Shown here one piece after another: positions 55,416-64,000 of a stretch of DNA of 64,000 nucleotides; positions within the stretch are counted from its first letter, which is position 1, and every line of letters starts with the position of its first letter. A program made the position numbers and the translations under genes. The stretch comes from STC-113 sp964553745 (lineage in GTDB: Bacteria; Patescibacteriota; Gracilibacteria; BD1-5; UBA2023): positions 127,700 to 191,699 of the forward strand of contig CAZKLD010000001.1 of NCBI GenBank assembly GCA_964553745.1, read 5' to 3'. The notes beneath the pieces are model-generated. The model worked only from the letters and a program-made list of their open reading frames with translations. It did not search any database and was not told where the DNA came from.

Positions 55416-56558
55416 CTACAGGAATAATTCCTTAAATATATAATCTGCAATTGCTGCTCATTTGTTTGTGACCGATATATTATCGTCTTTTTCTGAAATC
55501 AGAAAATCATCTTTGAATTCTTTTAGCTTTTCATGGTTTTTTATATTTTTTGCTGGCAATCATACTGTCCTCCAATCGAAAATGAGCCTTTCGAGTTTCA
55601 GGTCTTCGTCCTCTAGCTCTTCTTCGTAATCAATTGCTCCGGTATAGTACCCGATGAAATTCTGCGCATTCGCAAACCTCATGTTATCGAGGAAGCTGGC
55701 AGCACTGAGTCAGAATCCCTTGTACTCGGTGTGGTTCCAATATCAGGAATTGTGCAGGCATTCATGGCCATTCTTCGCGAAATTGGAAATCTCATATCTG
55801 GCAAATCCAATAGATTCCAGAAAATCAGCGACTTCCGCGTATTCTCATCATAATTCCCCCTCATCAAGAGATAGTTCTTTCCAGCTTTGCGGATATTTTC
55901 ACTCTTCGAGCATATAGGCGCTTATATGCTTTATGGTTTTATATCTGTTCAAGAGCATTTCAATATCCGCTTTTGTCTCTCATTTCTTCACATATGGCAA
56001 TCCGATTATGAAATCGAGTGCAACATTCTCAAATCCCGATTCTTCTAGGATATCAAGAGCGCTCAAAATCGTTGCTCTCTTGCATCTTCATATCTCTTCC
56101 AGAGATTCTTCATTCAGGGTCTGAACCCCCATGCTGATCCTATTCACTCAGATTCTTTTCAGTCACTCTACATATTCCCTAGTTATGAATTCGGGATTTG
56201 CTTCAAGTGTGATTTCACAAATGTCTGCTTTGCGTCATCCTGAATTTATTTCAGGATCCAGCTCTCAGTTGCAAGATTGATTCTGAAAACCATTAATTGA
56301 AGATATCAGCTTAAACTCCGACAGAATCCCTTCTAATTCCTCTATCCTCAATATAGATGGAGTTCATCATCAGAAATAAATGGAGAATTTCCCATCTGGT
56401 TCTGATCCGATAGGATGGTTGCTGAAAAAATCCCTGATTTCCCTCTTCAGGAAGCCGAGATATCTCTCGACAAGCAAATCTTCCATTCAAGAAAAAGAAG
56501 CAAAGTGACAATATTTGCACTTGCTTCTGCAGAACGGGATGTGGATATAGTAATTCAT
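55416..56558 (-). CDS. hemW: Heme chaperone HemW-like radical SAM protein with an in-frame repeat insertion
   Basis: A 380-residue HemW/HemN-type radical SAM protein. The cluster motif is CRSKCKYCHF (CxxxCxxC). Other blocks are YFGGGTPS, ITLEANPE, NRISMGVQTL and the HemW C-terminal GYWNHTEYKGFGLSA. Between YFGGGTPS and EITLEANP is an extra ~30-residue loop. It is partly encoded by the dispersed palindromic repeat at 56233-56260, read as LDPEINSGGRK. It lies between a hypothetical gene (gap 2 nt) and another radical SAM gene (gap 1 nt) and appears to be coupled. Confidence 0.88.
56233..56260 (-). repeat. Dispersed palindromic repeat inside hemW
   Basis: GGATCCTGAAATAAATTC followed by AGGATGACG in coding sense, identical over 27 nt to the intergenic copy at 38749-38775 and close to 38946-38972. 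It keeps the hemW frame open because its TGA is read as Gly. Confidence 0.85.
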
Positions 56559-56560
56559 TT

Positions 56561-57619
56561 TTAAATTCTTTTAGGTACCTTTCTCTCAAATGTCGCCTCT
56601 TTAACCTTAAAGAAATCCTCAAGGCTTATTATTTTAAGCTCTTCGGCTTGCTTAAGCCAATTCTGAATATTGAAAAACAATACTTCAGGCATCATGCCTT
56701 CAAAATGGCCTGCACCATTTTTAAGCGGCTCAAACAGATGCTCATTGTGTATCTTAATGATTTCCTCGCACGAGAAAACTTTGTAGCTCCTGAGCGAAAA
56801 TTCTCTTCATCAGATTACTAATTTCGCATTACGGGAAACTTCTCAATCTCAATATGCTTCCTGCACTTTCCCGAAATGATAATAATATTCATCGTCCTCG
56901 GCTCATCTCATATCTCTGTCATAGAGATCATTCGGATAATACCATACGAGATCTCATGCTTTGTAGTGTCCGCTTTGCCTTTCTCCTGGTAAAATCACAA
57001 CCTGCTGCTGTCTTTGCAGCAAGACATTGATAAGTCCTTTGACCTCTTCTTGTCTTGCTGGCATATTTTGCTGATTCAAGAGTTTTCTGAGCATTTTGAT
57101 GAATGGCTCTTCTCATCTTATAGAAAGAAGCTTTTCCAGCCTCGGAAGAAGGTCTTTTCCCTTGATAATGTCCACCTCTTCTTGTGAAACCACCCGGATG
57201 CTCCTTAATGGGATAGTATCTCAATTTTCGAAAAATATATTAAGGTCATATTTATCTACAGTGAGTCAGCTATCATATGTCTCGATGCTTATGACTGTTG
57301 ATTTCTTGTACTCATAATCATCTCTCGGATCTTGAGGGTTTGCAACATACCAAAGAGTCTCTCATACCGCATAATGATCTTGATTGCGTGTCTGCGGCAG
57401 CACAAAATCATCCATCTTCTCATCGCAGCCAAGAGCTAGAACTTCCTCGAATCTGCTTATTATTTCCATAATTGCAGGCTTTCCTAGGCTCCTGAGATAA
57501 TCAGATTTTGTAGGGAATTTTCGGGTATCATAACTCCCAAGGATGTGGAATATGGATCAGAGCGACTGATTCAGATCAGTGCTTGAACTTTCTTCTTCAG
57601 ATGGGAAATTTTTAGTCAT
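56561..57619 (-). CDS. Hypothetical protein
   Basis: A 352-residue cytoplasmic protein of unknown family. It is rich in acidic residues, with RLEKLLSIRGEEPF and EEVDIIKGKDLL segments. First gene of the operon X-hemW-radical SAM, separated from hemW by two bases. A role connected with the two radical SAM enzymes is possible but only positional. Confidence 0.72.
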
Positions 57620-57634
57620 ATTGTATGATAAATA

Positions 57635-58327
57635 TTAATTGTTCAGTCATATTGAATTAAGAAATTCTCCAAGACTCATTCACTTCGGTTCGCATTTCGA
57701 TCTCACAAAATCATCAACGCCGGTGTAAAGGATATTTTTCATCCTTTCTCTTTCTTTTATAACATCATCTTCTGAATCTTCCGCCTCTTCATCCATCACA
57801 GCTTCTATAACCATAAAATATTGCCTCAGACTGATCTTATTCGGTTCGCAGAAGTTCTCCGTAATGAATTTCATAGTGAATTCCAGCGAGTTTATCATTC
57901 ATGAATAGCCTAAATGCTTCTGGTTTGCCCTGAGCTCATCGTACATATTAAGTTCATGATATGCTATCACCTCTTCCATGGAAAAGAATATCGGCCTGGA
58001 TATAGGAAATTGACCTAAGACTCAATTTACGATTATCGTATCTCACTCAGCTTTAGAGTTAGTTCCGACCACTTTTGATAGTATCAGCTTCTGCTCTGAA
58101 ACATTGGGCATTTCATGCATTGGGGATTCGGTGATTTTCCTTGTGTCATAAAAAAGTACATTTTCTCATTCCTTGAAATATTCAGCCTTCCTATCCAGAG
58201 GCAAGGTCACAGGCGGCACTGAATTCATTATAAGATCAACCCTTCATGTTATCCCCTCCAGATTCAAGGGCCTCAAGAGTCCTGTCTTCTCCATAATTTT
58301 TTGTACTCCTATGCTTAGCCTATTCAT
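57635..58327 (-). CDS. Hypothetical protein
   Basis: A 230-residue cytoplasmic protein with an acidic helical C-terminus (EAVMDEEAEDSEDDVIKERE). No family was recognised. It ends 15 nt before the hypothetical gene at 57619 and may be co-transcribed with the hemW operon. Confidence 0.7.
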
Positions 58328-58607
58328 GATAAATTATATTATTCAGATAATAAATTGATTTATATGAATAATACAGTGTTTGTCAATAGCAATTATTCTG
58401 CAACCGACAGTAACTCGTCCAGCTTGCAGCGACCCTTTTTTCTACCAGCAGTCAGCTCCCCTTATTTGATCATGTTTGCGTAATCGTAACCCATCCGGCT
58501 TGCAGCCACCTTCCCTAAATTAGGGAAGGAAAATTGTTTTTCTGATTTTTTTCAATTTTTTTCTCAGAATCTAAATGTATTTTAGAAAAAAATAACATTA
58601 CAAAATT
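58328..58607. repeat. Spacer with inverted repeat copy upstream of the DUF559 gene
   Basis: About 280 nt. It contains ACCCATCCGGCTTGCAGCCACC followed by TTCCCTAAATTAGGGAAGG (58487-58527), the inverted partner of the copies downstream of the DUF559 gene. AT-rich sequence follows up to the start codon. Confidence 0.7.
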
Positions 58608-59009
58608 ATGTCCAATTTTCATAGAAAACCTGAATATATAAAAAATTTATCCAGAGATTTAAGAAAGATACAAACTGAATCAGAAAAATTGCTTTGGGAA
58701 AGATTGAGGTGAAAAAAGCTGGATTACTTGAAATTTTTGAGACAAAAGCCAATATTTGCCTACAGACAGAATAATTGATTGGGTAGGTTCTATATTGCAG
58801 ATTTCTATTGTCATTCTTTAAGGCTTATAATAGAGGTGGATTGAAAAATACATAATAATAAAACCAGAAGAGAATATGACAGATTAAGGGATGAGATACT
58901 TAAAAACAATAGCTACAAGATACTAAGATTCACTAACGATGATGTATCATATGGCATAGACAATATTATAAATGAGATTCTCAGATTTAAAAACTCCATC
59001 CTTCCCTAA
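58608..59009 (+). CDS. DUF559 (Vsr/restriction-like) endonuclease
   Basis: A 133-residue protein with the DUF559 layout: NLSRDLRKIQTESEKLLWERL, the core FYIADFYCHSLRLIIEVDGK with the D...ExD-type nuclease residues, and YKILRFTNDDV. DUF559 proteins are small PD-(D/E)XK nucleases often found inside repeat islands. Its stop codon lies within a CTTCCCTAATTTAGGGAAG repeat, and it is flanked by inverted copies of the same repeat, suggesting a mobile or repeat-propagating unit. The TGA codon before LGR restores the gene. Confidence 0.85.
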
Positions 59010-59186
59010 TTTAGGGAAGGTGCCGAAGGCGGATGGGTTATGTTAGCAGTTTTTCTGCGTTTGTATAGACTTATCGGATGGATTGCATCAAGATTAATTT
59101 AAAAATTCACACCATACCCTTCCCTAATTTAGGGAAGGTGCCGGAGGCGGATGGGTTACGGAAGGTGCCCGAGGCGGATGGGTTAC
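59000..59186 (+). repeat. Two full and one partial copy of the TTCCCTAATTTAGGGAAGG / GGCGGATGGGTTA repeat
   Basis: Copies at 59000-59040 and 59123-59158, and a partial third to 59186, each carrying a palindrome (CTTCCCTAATTTAGGGAAG) and the tail GCGGATGGGTTA. They are inverted relative to 58487. The last copy contains the stop codon of the convergent adk gene (59183-59185). Confidence 0.82.
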
Positions 59187-59821
59187 TCCACGCTTGTATA
59201 GAACTTATTCTCTATGATGTCCGAGATTTGCTCAAATACCTTTTCTACTGATTTGGATGCGTCTATCTCATAGATTTTTCTTGATTCATCAGTCCATGCT
59301 GAGATAAGGGGAAGAGTATTGAGATAAAAAGTGTCGACTCGTTTCTTGACCGCATCAGGAGTGTCGTCAGCTCTTGTGATAAGCTCATTTCAAGTCGCAG
59401 GATTTGTGTCTCAGGCAAAATCAGGTCAGAAGCTTTCTCATGTTTTCGGATCGATTCTCCTTCAGCTCAATCTCTTTATCGCAAGATCTTTGCTTAAGTC
59501 GAGATAGAATACCACATATTCACCTATTATCATTTCAAAGATCTCTTTTTGCTCTATGCTTCTTGGAATTCCATCAAAAAGTATGAAATTCTCCGAATGC
59601 GAGTCCCTATAATGTTTCAGAATCCTTCAGATAAGCTCTGTCGGGACGAGCTTTCACGCTGTTACAAGCTCCTTGACCTGGGCTGATTCTGGCAATCAAA
59701 GCTCGCAGAAATTCCTCAGTTTCTGTCACATCTCAAAGAAATTATAGCTGTATTTCTCTTCGATAAGCCTAGCCTGTGTGCCTTTCCCGCTTCATTGGAT
59801 TCAGACAAGTACGATGTTCAT
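59183..59821 (-). CDS. adk: Adenylate kinase
   Basis: The 212-residue nucleotide kinase that interconverts ADP, ATP and AMP. It has the P-loop GIQGSGKGTQA, the NMP-binding LFDGIPRS, the LID GRRIDPKTG and LITRADDTPDAVKKR. The LID lacks the zinc-type Cys set in what I read. It ends inside a dispersed repeat (ends IENKFYTSVE). It shares an operon with the gene at 59832, 10 nt upstream. Confidence 0.95.
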
Positions 59822-59831
59822 AGATTCATTG

Positions 59832-60539
59832 TTAAAAAATATCTGAAATCACTTTTCCGATCATCTCGGATATGGCTCTTAAATTATTATCCCTTCTCAG
59901 TTCCCGGGATATCTCCAGTTGAAAAATATCATTATCGATAACTTTTGAGTATTGTATTCAAAAGCATTTATATTGTGCACTGAAATTTTCTCATATATTT
60001 GAAATAAGTCAAAATGATTTTAAGCATAAATCGAATTCATCTCTCATTTTCAATGCGACATCATATCCGAGAGTCTGTTTTCAGATAATGAGATTCAGCT
60101 TTGAGCCCAGAGATATTTCCCTTCATTTGAAATTCATTCAGATTCATATGTCTATTCATTCTGACCGATTATCCCTCATTCAATGCAGATGGATGATTAC
60201 AGCTTTCCCATTGTCAGAAAGTTTTTTTGCCCATGATGCAAGAAATTCGAGATCATCGTAGAAATCCTTCATCGGAGATTTCTTCTTTGACCAGTCATAC
60301 TCATGGCTTCATGCTATGAACGGCAATCTGTTGAAATCCTCCACGAAATCAGGATAAGTTTTTGCTCTCGAATTGGAATGTTTGAAATATGTTTTATTTA
60401 TGACTGCGGAGGCTGAGAGTTTTTCCGAAAGCATCAGAGCCAGAATATCGGTATTGATATCGTCTCAGGCTCAATGAGTCGCCACAATGACATATTTTGA
60501 GCTTCATGTTATCTTCGTTCAATAATTTGTCTCCATCAT
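59832..60539 (-). CDS. N-formylglutamate amidohydrolase-like protein
   Basis: A 235-residue cytoplasmic protein. It contains THGAGDDINTDILAL near the N-terminus, NSRAKTYPDFVEDFNRLPF, and IIHLHGMRDNRSEGIDIGIG. These resemble the metal-site and NR motifs of N-formylglutamate amidohydrolases and related polyglutamate hydrolases. The similarity is moderate. It begins 98 nt from the 3' end of rnpB and is followed by adk at 10 nt. Confidence 0.5.
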
Positions 60540-60871
60540 TTTTTTATTTCATTACCTCGGACATTATATGCCCGGAATTCCATCAAGCAAATGGATTTCA
60601 AAAAACAAAGAAGCTATATTCCTATAGCTTCCCTATATTCTCCTTTCTAGCGTAATAAGCCGGATTCTGTATCTCGATGCCAATCTATCTAGGGTTTCAG
60701 TCACCCGAAACCTCAAGCAAGGTATGCGATTCAAGTGCGCTAAGACACGTATTCACTTGAAAAGCACCATTCCTTTTGCACTCCATAGGGTTTACCCACA
60801 CATCCAAGTCTCCTTGGAGGTTCTTCGGTAGCGATTTCTCACACCCAAAGACTTTTCACCTTTCGAGAGGA

Positions 60872-61280
60872 TTGAGAACTGAGAAATTAGAACTTAGAAT
60901 TAATGAATCATTGAAGCATTTTGATTATTTCATCAAGATCTTTATTTAATACCTCAAAATCAGATTCTGAGATAAATCAAAGATTTTTAGAAATAATTAA
61001 CTGCGTTTCAACCTCAAGACAACTTCATTTAGAAATATATAGAAATTGTCTTAATTCAGGAATTCCATTCCTTCATGATCATTCAGCGATATTGCTGGGT
61101 ATAGAAACTGCAGCTCTTCTTATTTGTGAAACTAAAGAGAATTTTTCATCATTCGGAAATTTAGATGTAATCTCGTAAATCCGACTCACAAAATCAACAG
61201 ATTTACTCCAAACTTTAAGATTCTTGTAATTAGTATTCATAAAAGAATATTAACTTAGTTCTAAACTCTCAGCTCTCAAC
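60872..61280 (-). mobile_element. Intervening sequence (IVS-like element) in rnpB
   Basis: A ~409-nt insert inside RNase P RNA. Its ends are complementary over ~30 bp: TTGAGAGCTGAGAGTTTAGA pairs with the other arm containing TTCTAATTTCTCAGTTCTCAA. The insert therefore forms a long hairpin that extends P12 beyond the AGAG/CTCT junction. It carries the four-helix-bundle gene at 60887-61240. This is the layout of 23S rRNA IVS elements, which RNase III excises without religation in several bacteria; processing here is unknown. Confidence 0.88.
60887..61240 (-). CDS. Four-helix-bundle protein of the 23S rRNA IVS family (TIGR02436), encoded in the rnpB insert
   Basis: A 117-residue protein with the family signature: NLKVWSKSVDFVSRIYEIT, QIRRAAVSIPSNIAEGSGRN, FLYISKGSCLEVETQLII and NLGFISES. 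The NIAEGSGR block uses TGA for both glycines, so the gene is adapted to the host code. Homologues are encoded in 23S rRNA intervening sequences and, singly, in many genomes; their function is unknown, with RNA binding suggested. The stop codon lies within the stem sequence at the insert end. Confidence 0.93.
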
Positions 61281-61432
61281 TCTCCCTATTATTGTCTCTG
61301 TGGCACTGGCCGTACCGGAATCTTATGGTTTATGCATCCCGGCCGCAGTCGTTATCTGCTATGGTGTCTTAGCAGTGTCCAGACTTTCCTCCCCGAATCA
61401 CTTCAAGGTAGGCATCTGCGCTAAAAAGGAGA

Positions 61433-61559
61433 TTTGCATTTTATTTCATAATGCTCAAATTGCAAATATTAATTATGCGGTAATAATTTTGATTATTCGT
61501 CTTTTTTCAATAAGCTTTACGTGCCCATCGGGCGGAAATTATCAGATTACCCAAATCAC
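61433..61559. promoter_or_regulatory. Divergent spacer between rnpB and the M3 peptidase gene
   Basis: About 127 nt, AT-rich, holding the rnpB promoter (minus strand) and the promoter of the plus-strand peptidase gene. No single clear consensus was identified. Confidence 0.35.
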
Positions 61560-63557
61560 ATGAAAAAAATCATAATGGAAGAGCTTAGGAAAAAATGAAT
61601 ACCGGATTTCAAAGTGCTGTTCAGCAAAGAATCCATAGAAGTTTTGCCTGATCTGCTTCTGGAATTGCTTGAAGGAAGGAAAAAGATATTCGCCGAGCTT
61701 CTGGAAACTCCAAAAGAAAAAATATCATTTGAGATATTCGAGGATGAGAATTTCCTGAACTATCTTTTCATGCTGCTGAATCATTACGAATGAGTGAATT
61801 CTAGCGATGTGCTGAGAAAAATCATCGATGATTTCAGACCTGCTTATATGGATTTCTCAAATGAAGTGGAATTCTCAAAACCATATTATGAGATGTTCAT
61901 CCACTTCAGAGACAATTGCACACTTGACGTGGAACAGAAGAGAATCATAGATCTTACGATCAGGAATTTTGAGCAGAGCTGAATTCATCTTCCTGAAGAT
62001 AAGCAGAGCAGGCTGAAGGAAATCAATCAATCGATGGCTAAGCTAGGTTTTGATTTTTCCAACAATGTCCTTGATAGCGAAAAAGAATTCGAATATTTCT
62101 TTGGGACGGATGAATTCCTGAAGGAAATGCCAGAGGATGATCTGTCAGTCGCAAAAGAAAAAGCGATAGCGGAGTGAAAAGCCTGATACAGATTCACGAG
62201 CGATATCACATCGTACATGGCTGTCATGAAATTCTGTTCATCAAGCGAGATAAGGAAGCATTTCTATACTTGCAGGAACACAAAAGCCACAAGCGGAAAA
62301 TATGACAACAGACCGATGATACTGGAAATCCTGAAATTAAGGAAAGAGGAATCCATCCTACTATGACACAAGAATTATGCCGAAAATTCACTAGTGGACA
62401 AAATGGCTGAAAGTCCTGAGAAAGTCATAGAATTATTGGAACAGATCAGGGAAAGGGCAATAGGGAAATGAGAATCAGACCTTCAGGAAATACGGGATTA
62501 TTTTTCTCTAGAATCTTTCTGACCATGGGATTTGGCTTATTATTCTAGGATTCTCAAGGAAAAGAAATATGAAGTCGATGAGAAAGAGGTTAAGAAATAT
62601 TTCGAATATGACACGGTCAAGAAATGACTTTTCGATATCGCAGAAAGGCTATATTCTATAACTTTCGAAGAGATAGATGCTCCGAAATTCGATCCTGAAA
62701 TCAGGATTTACAAGGCTTTCAGAGATTGAGAATTCAAGTCATACTTCATCATGGATATGTTCTATCGCAAAGAGAAGACTAGCTGAGCATGGGCTGATTG
62801 CCTAAGGGAAAAGCTAAAAATCGAGTCTGCAGATAATGATCCTATAATCTTAAATGTCTGCTCATTCCAGAGATGAACAGATGGAAAAGCGCTTCTGAAT
62901 CTTTGAAATGTGCAGACCATGTTCCATGAATTCTGACACTGACTGCATGTCATGCTTTCAGAATCAAAACATTCGTGACTTAATGGATTCCATGTAGAAT
63001 GGGATTTTGTAGAGCTGCCTTCACAGATAATGGAAAATTGGTGCAATGAAAAAGAATCTCTTAAGACTTTTGCAAAGCATATAGACACAGGCGAAGTCAT
63101 CACGGACGAGCTTCTGGAAAAATTGGACAAGCTCCAGCATTTCATGACTTGAGTCTGAGCACTTGCGCAAAATCAATATTGAATGCTCGATATGAAACTC
63201 CATACAGAAGAGCCGCCAGAAACCATAGAAGAGCTTGATGATAAGGTTTTCAATATATTTCAAGACATCTCGCTTTTCACACTTGAAAAAGAAAGCACAA
63301 AAGTTCATGCCAGCTTCACCCACATCTTCGGGTGAGGATATGCCGCATGATATTACAGCTACCTGTGGGCAGAGATAATCGAAGCGGATGTCTTCAGCGA
63401 ATTCAAGAAAAATGGAATATTCAATCCAGAAGTCTGAAACAGATTCTACAGTACTATTTTATCGCAATGAGCCAGAAAACCAGCTCGTGAGCTTTTCCAT
63501 GATTTCATGTGAAGAGATATCGAGCTCGATGCATATTTCAAGAAACAAGGGTTTTAG
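61560..63557 (+). CDS. M3 family oligopeptidase (PrlC/PepF-like)
   Basis: A 665-residue zinc metallopeptidase. The zinc site HEFGH is at residues 456-460 (TMFHEFGHGLHVML), followed by GLNGFHVEWDFVELPSQIMENW, the M3 second metal and substrate region. An F/Y-rich C-terminal part contains HIFGGGYAAGYYSYLWAE, the typical M3 motif with Tyr and Gly loop residues. It lacks a signal peptide, so it is cytoplasmic, degrading short peptides. The first ~150 residues are helical, as in the family. It ends 40 nt before a strong terminator. Confidence 0.92.
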
Positions 63558-63596
63558 GGAGGGATGAGGGCTGAGAATTAAGAACTAAGAGGGTAA

Positions 63597-63637
63597 AATA
63601 ATAAAGAGGCTTTTTTTTGAAAAGCCTCTTTATTATT
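63597..63637 (+). terminator. Terminator of the M3 peptidase gene
   Basis: Stem AATAATAAAGAGGCTTTT/AAAAGCCTCTTTATTATT, with T tract in the loop and at the 3' end. Confidence 0.88.
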
Positions 63638-64000
63638 TATTAAAATCCCTTTTTTTCTATGAGATAAATTTTCAATCTTTGTCATTTCGACTGAAATGGA
63701 GAAATCTATTTACTTTGAAATACCTTTTTCATCATCCTCGAGGAGGCGGGGATCCAGTTAATTAATGGCCACCAGTATCAATCATTGCGACAATGGCACG
63801 TCCATCCGGATTAGCATTCATACTTTTGAATGACCCAAGTATGCAACAGACATTGGGGGAACGGAAACACTATCTTAAAGATTATCGTTGGGAAAGTACC
63901 CGATGGGGCGGAAGGGTTACTTCATTGACCATTCGCTATCACTATTCACTGACCCGTGCGGAGCGGAAGGGCAATCATTTGCTTCCGATCAGAAGGATAG
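63638..64000. repeat. Repeat-rich end of window
   Basis: No gene was recognised in these ~360 nt. Parts match dispersed words seen at 38.4-39.0 kb: GTCATTTCGACTGAAATGG (63681, related to the CGGTCGAAATGAC word at 38905) and CATTGGGGGAACGGAAAC (63852, inverted match to 38632). Also seen are a GGATCCAG word and GGCGGAAGGGTTACTTC (63914). Confidence 0.6.

Larger units (their letters stand above)
60639..61432 (-). ncRNA. rnpB: RNase P RNA (type A), interrupted by an intervening element in P12
   Basis: The catalytic RNA that matures tRNA 5' ends. On the minus strand the 5' part holds P1 (TCTCCTTTTTAGCG), the P4 strand and CR-I GAGGAAAGTCTGGACACTGC, and GTGCCACAGAGA (CR-II). The 3' part has AAGGTGAAAAG (CR-III side), GTAAACCCTATGGAG (CR-IV), AGATAGATTGGCATCGAGA, then ACAGAATCCGGCTTAT (CR-V) and the P1 complement CGCTAGAAAGGAGA. 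The two halves are separated by 60872-61280, which replaces the tip of P12. Without it the RNA is ~385 nt, the usual size. Ends are placed from the P1 pairing. Confidence 0.9.

Noticed and set aside
60872..61280. Group I or group II intron in rnpB
   Set aside because: No intron core motifs or intron-encoded endonuclease/maturase; the ORF is a four-helix-bundle IVS protein and the ends are simple complementary arms.
1..64000. Pseudogenes with many opal stops, or selenoproteins
   Set aside because: TGA occurs at glycine positions in nearly all genes with no decay elsewhere, so code reassignment explains it; no SECIS elements were sought or needed.
63640..64000. Possible gene at the right edge
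   Set aside because: No open frame with code-25 stops longer than short stretches and no motif; repeats explain the sequence.

Overview
This window comes from a bacterium that reads UGA as glycine (genetic code 25), so it belongs to the Gracilibacteria (BD1-5) or Absconditabacteria (SR1) lineage of the candidate phyla radiation. Under the standard code nearly every gene is chopped into fragments. Reading TGA as Gly restores full-length, frame-perfect proteins: LeuRS, L10, L21, RuvC, MurE, Adk, SmpB, HemW and peptide deformylase. Invariant family glycines, such as those in P-loops and the subtilase and deformylase motifs, often fall on TGA. The DNA is AT-rich, genes are tightly packed, and many ends overlap or nearly touch.

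Layout. 1-3.9 kb (minus): partial trpS, a secreted phosphodiester-glycosidase-like protein, leuS. 4.0-9.4 kb: one 1798-residue S-layer-anchored subtilisin. 9.6-12.8 kb (minus): a type IV pilin fused to tandem beta-helix domains. 13.0-14.2 kb: an AT-rich orphan gene and a repeat array beside tRNA-Gln(CUG). 14.6-18.5 kb: S41 protease, RecX-like protein, then the L10-leader/rplJ/rplL operon. 18.7-24.5 kb (minus): two adhesin-tipped pilins, a Kazal-protein/pseudopilin/smpB operon, and a hypothetical gene. 24.6-29.4 kb: a large secreted protein, ruvC, a 2H phosphoesterase, a coiled-coil protein and def. 29.5-36 kb: murE, tRNA-Gln(UUG), rplU, a LysM-CHAP hydrolase, a GT2 glycosyltransferase and a PEGA-like membrane protein. 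36-46.9 kb: NSUN rRNA methyltransferase, DUF475 membrane protein, repeat-rich spacer, rlmE, a membrane metallophosphoesterase, a caspase-like protease, and a VirD4/TraG-like ATPase. 47-51.2 kb: a pilin carrying two LamG domains, and a CFA-synthase-like methyltransferase. 51.3-58.3 kb: TrmB-family regulator, coiled-coil/HAD protein, tRNA-Thr, FAM173-like methyltransferase, and a three-gene operon with hemW. 58.3-64 kb: a DUF559 nuclease inside inverted repeats, adk, the RNase P RNA gene, and an M3 oligopeptidase.

The most unusual object is the RNase P RNA gene (60639-61432, minus). Its P12 region is interrupted by a ~410-nt element with long complementary arms. The element encodes a four-helix-bundle protein of the family normally found in 23S rRNA intervening sequences. 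Also notable are tRNA-Gln 3'-end-containing repeats at both tRNA-Gln loci, a set of pilins that share one N-terminal module but carry different adhesin-like tips, and a 27-nt dispersed palindrome inserted in frame inside hemW.

Together the genes describe a small-genome, probably host-attached cell. It has informational housekeeping genes, some peptidoglycan and envelope enzymes, and a large share of coding devoted to pili, surface proteases and binding domains.
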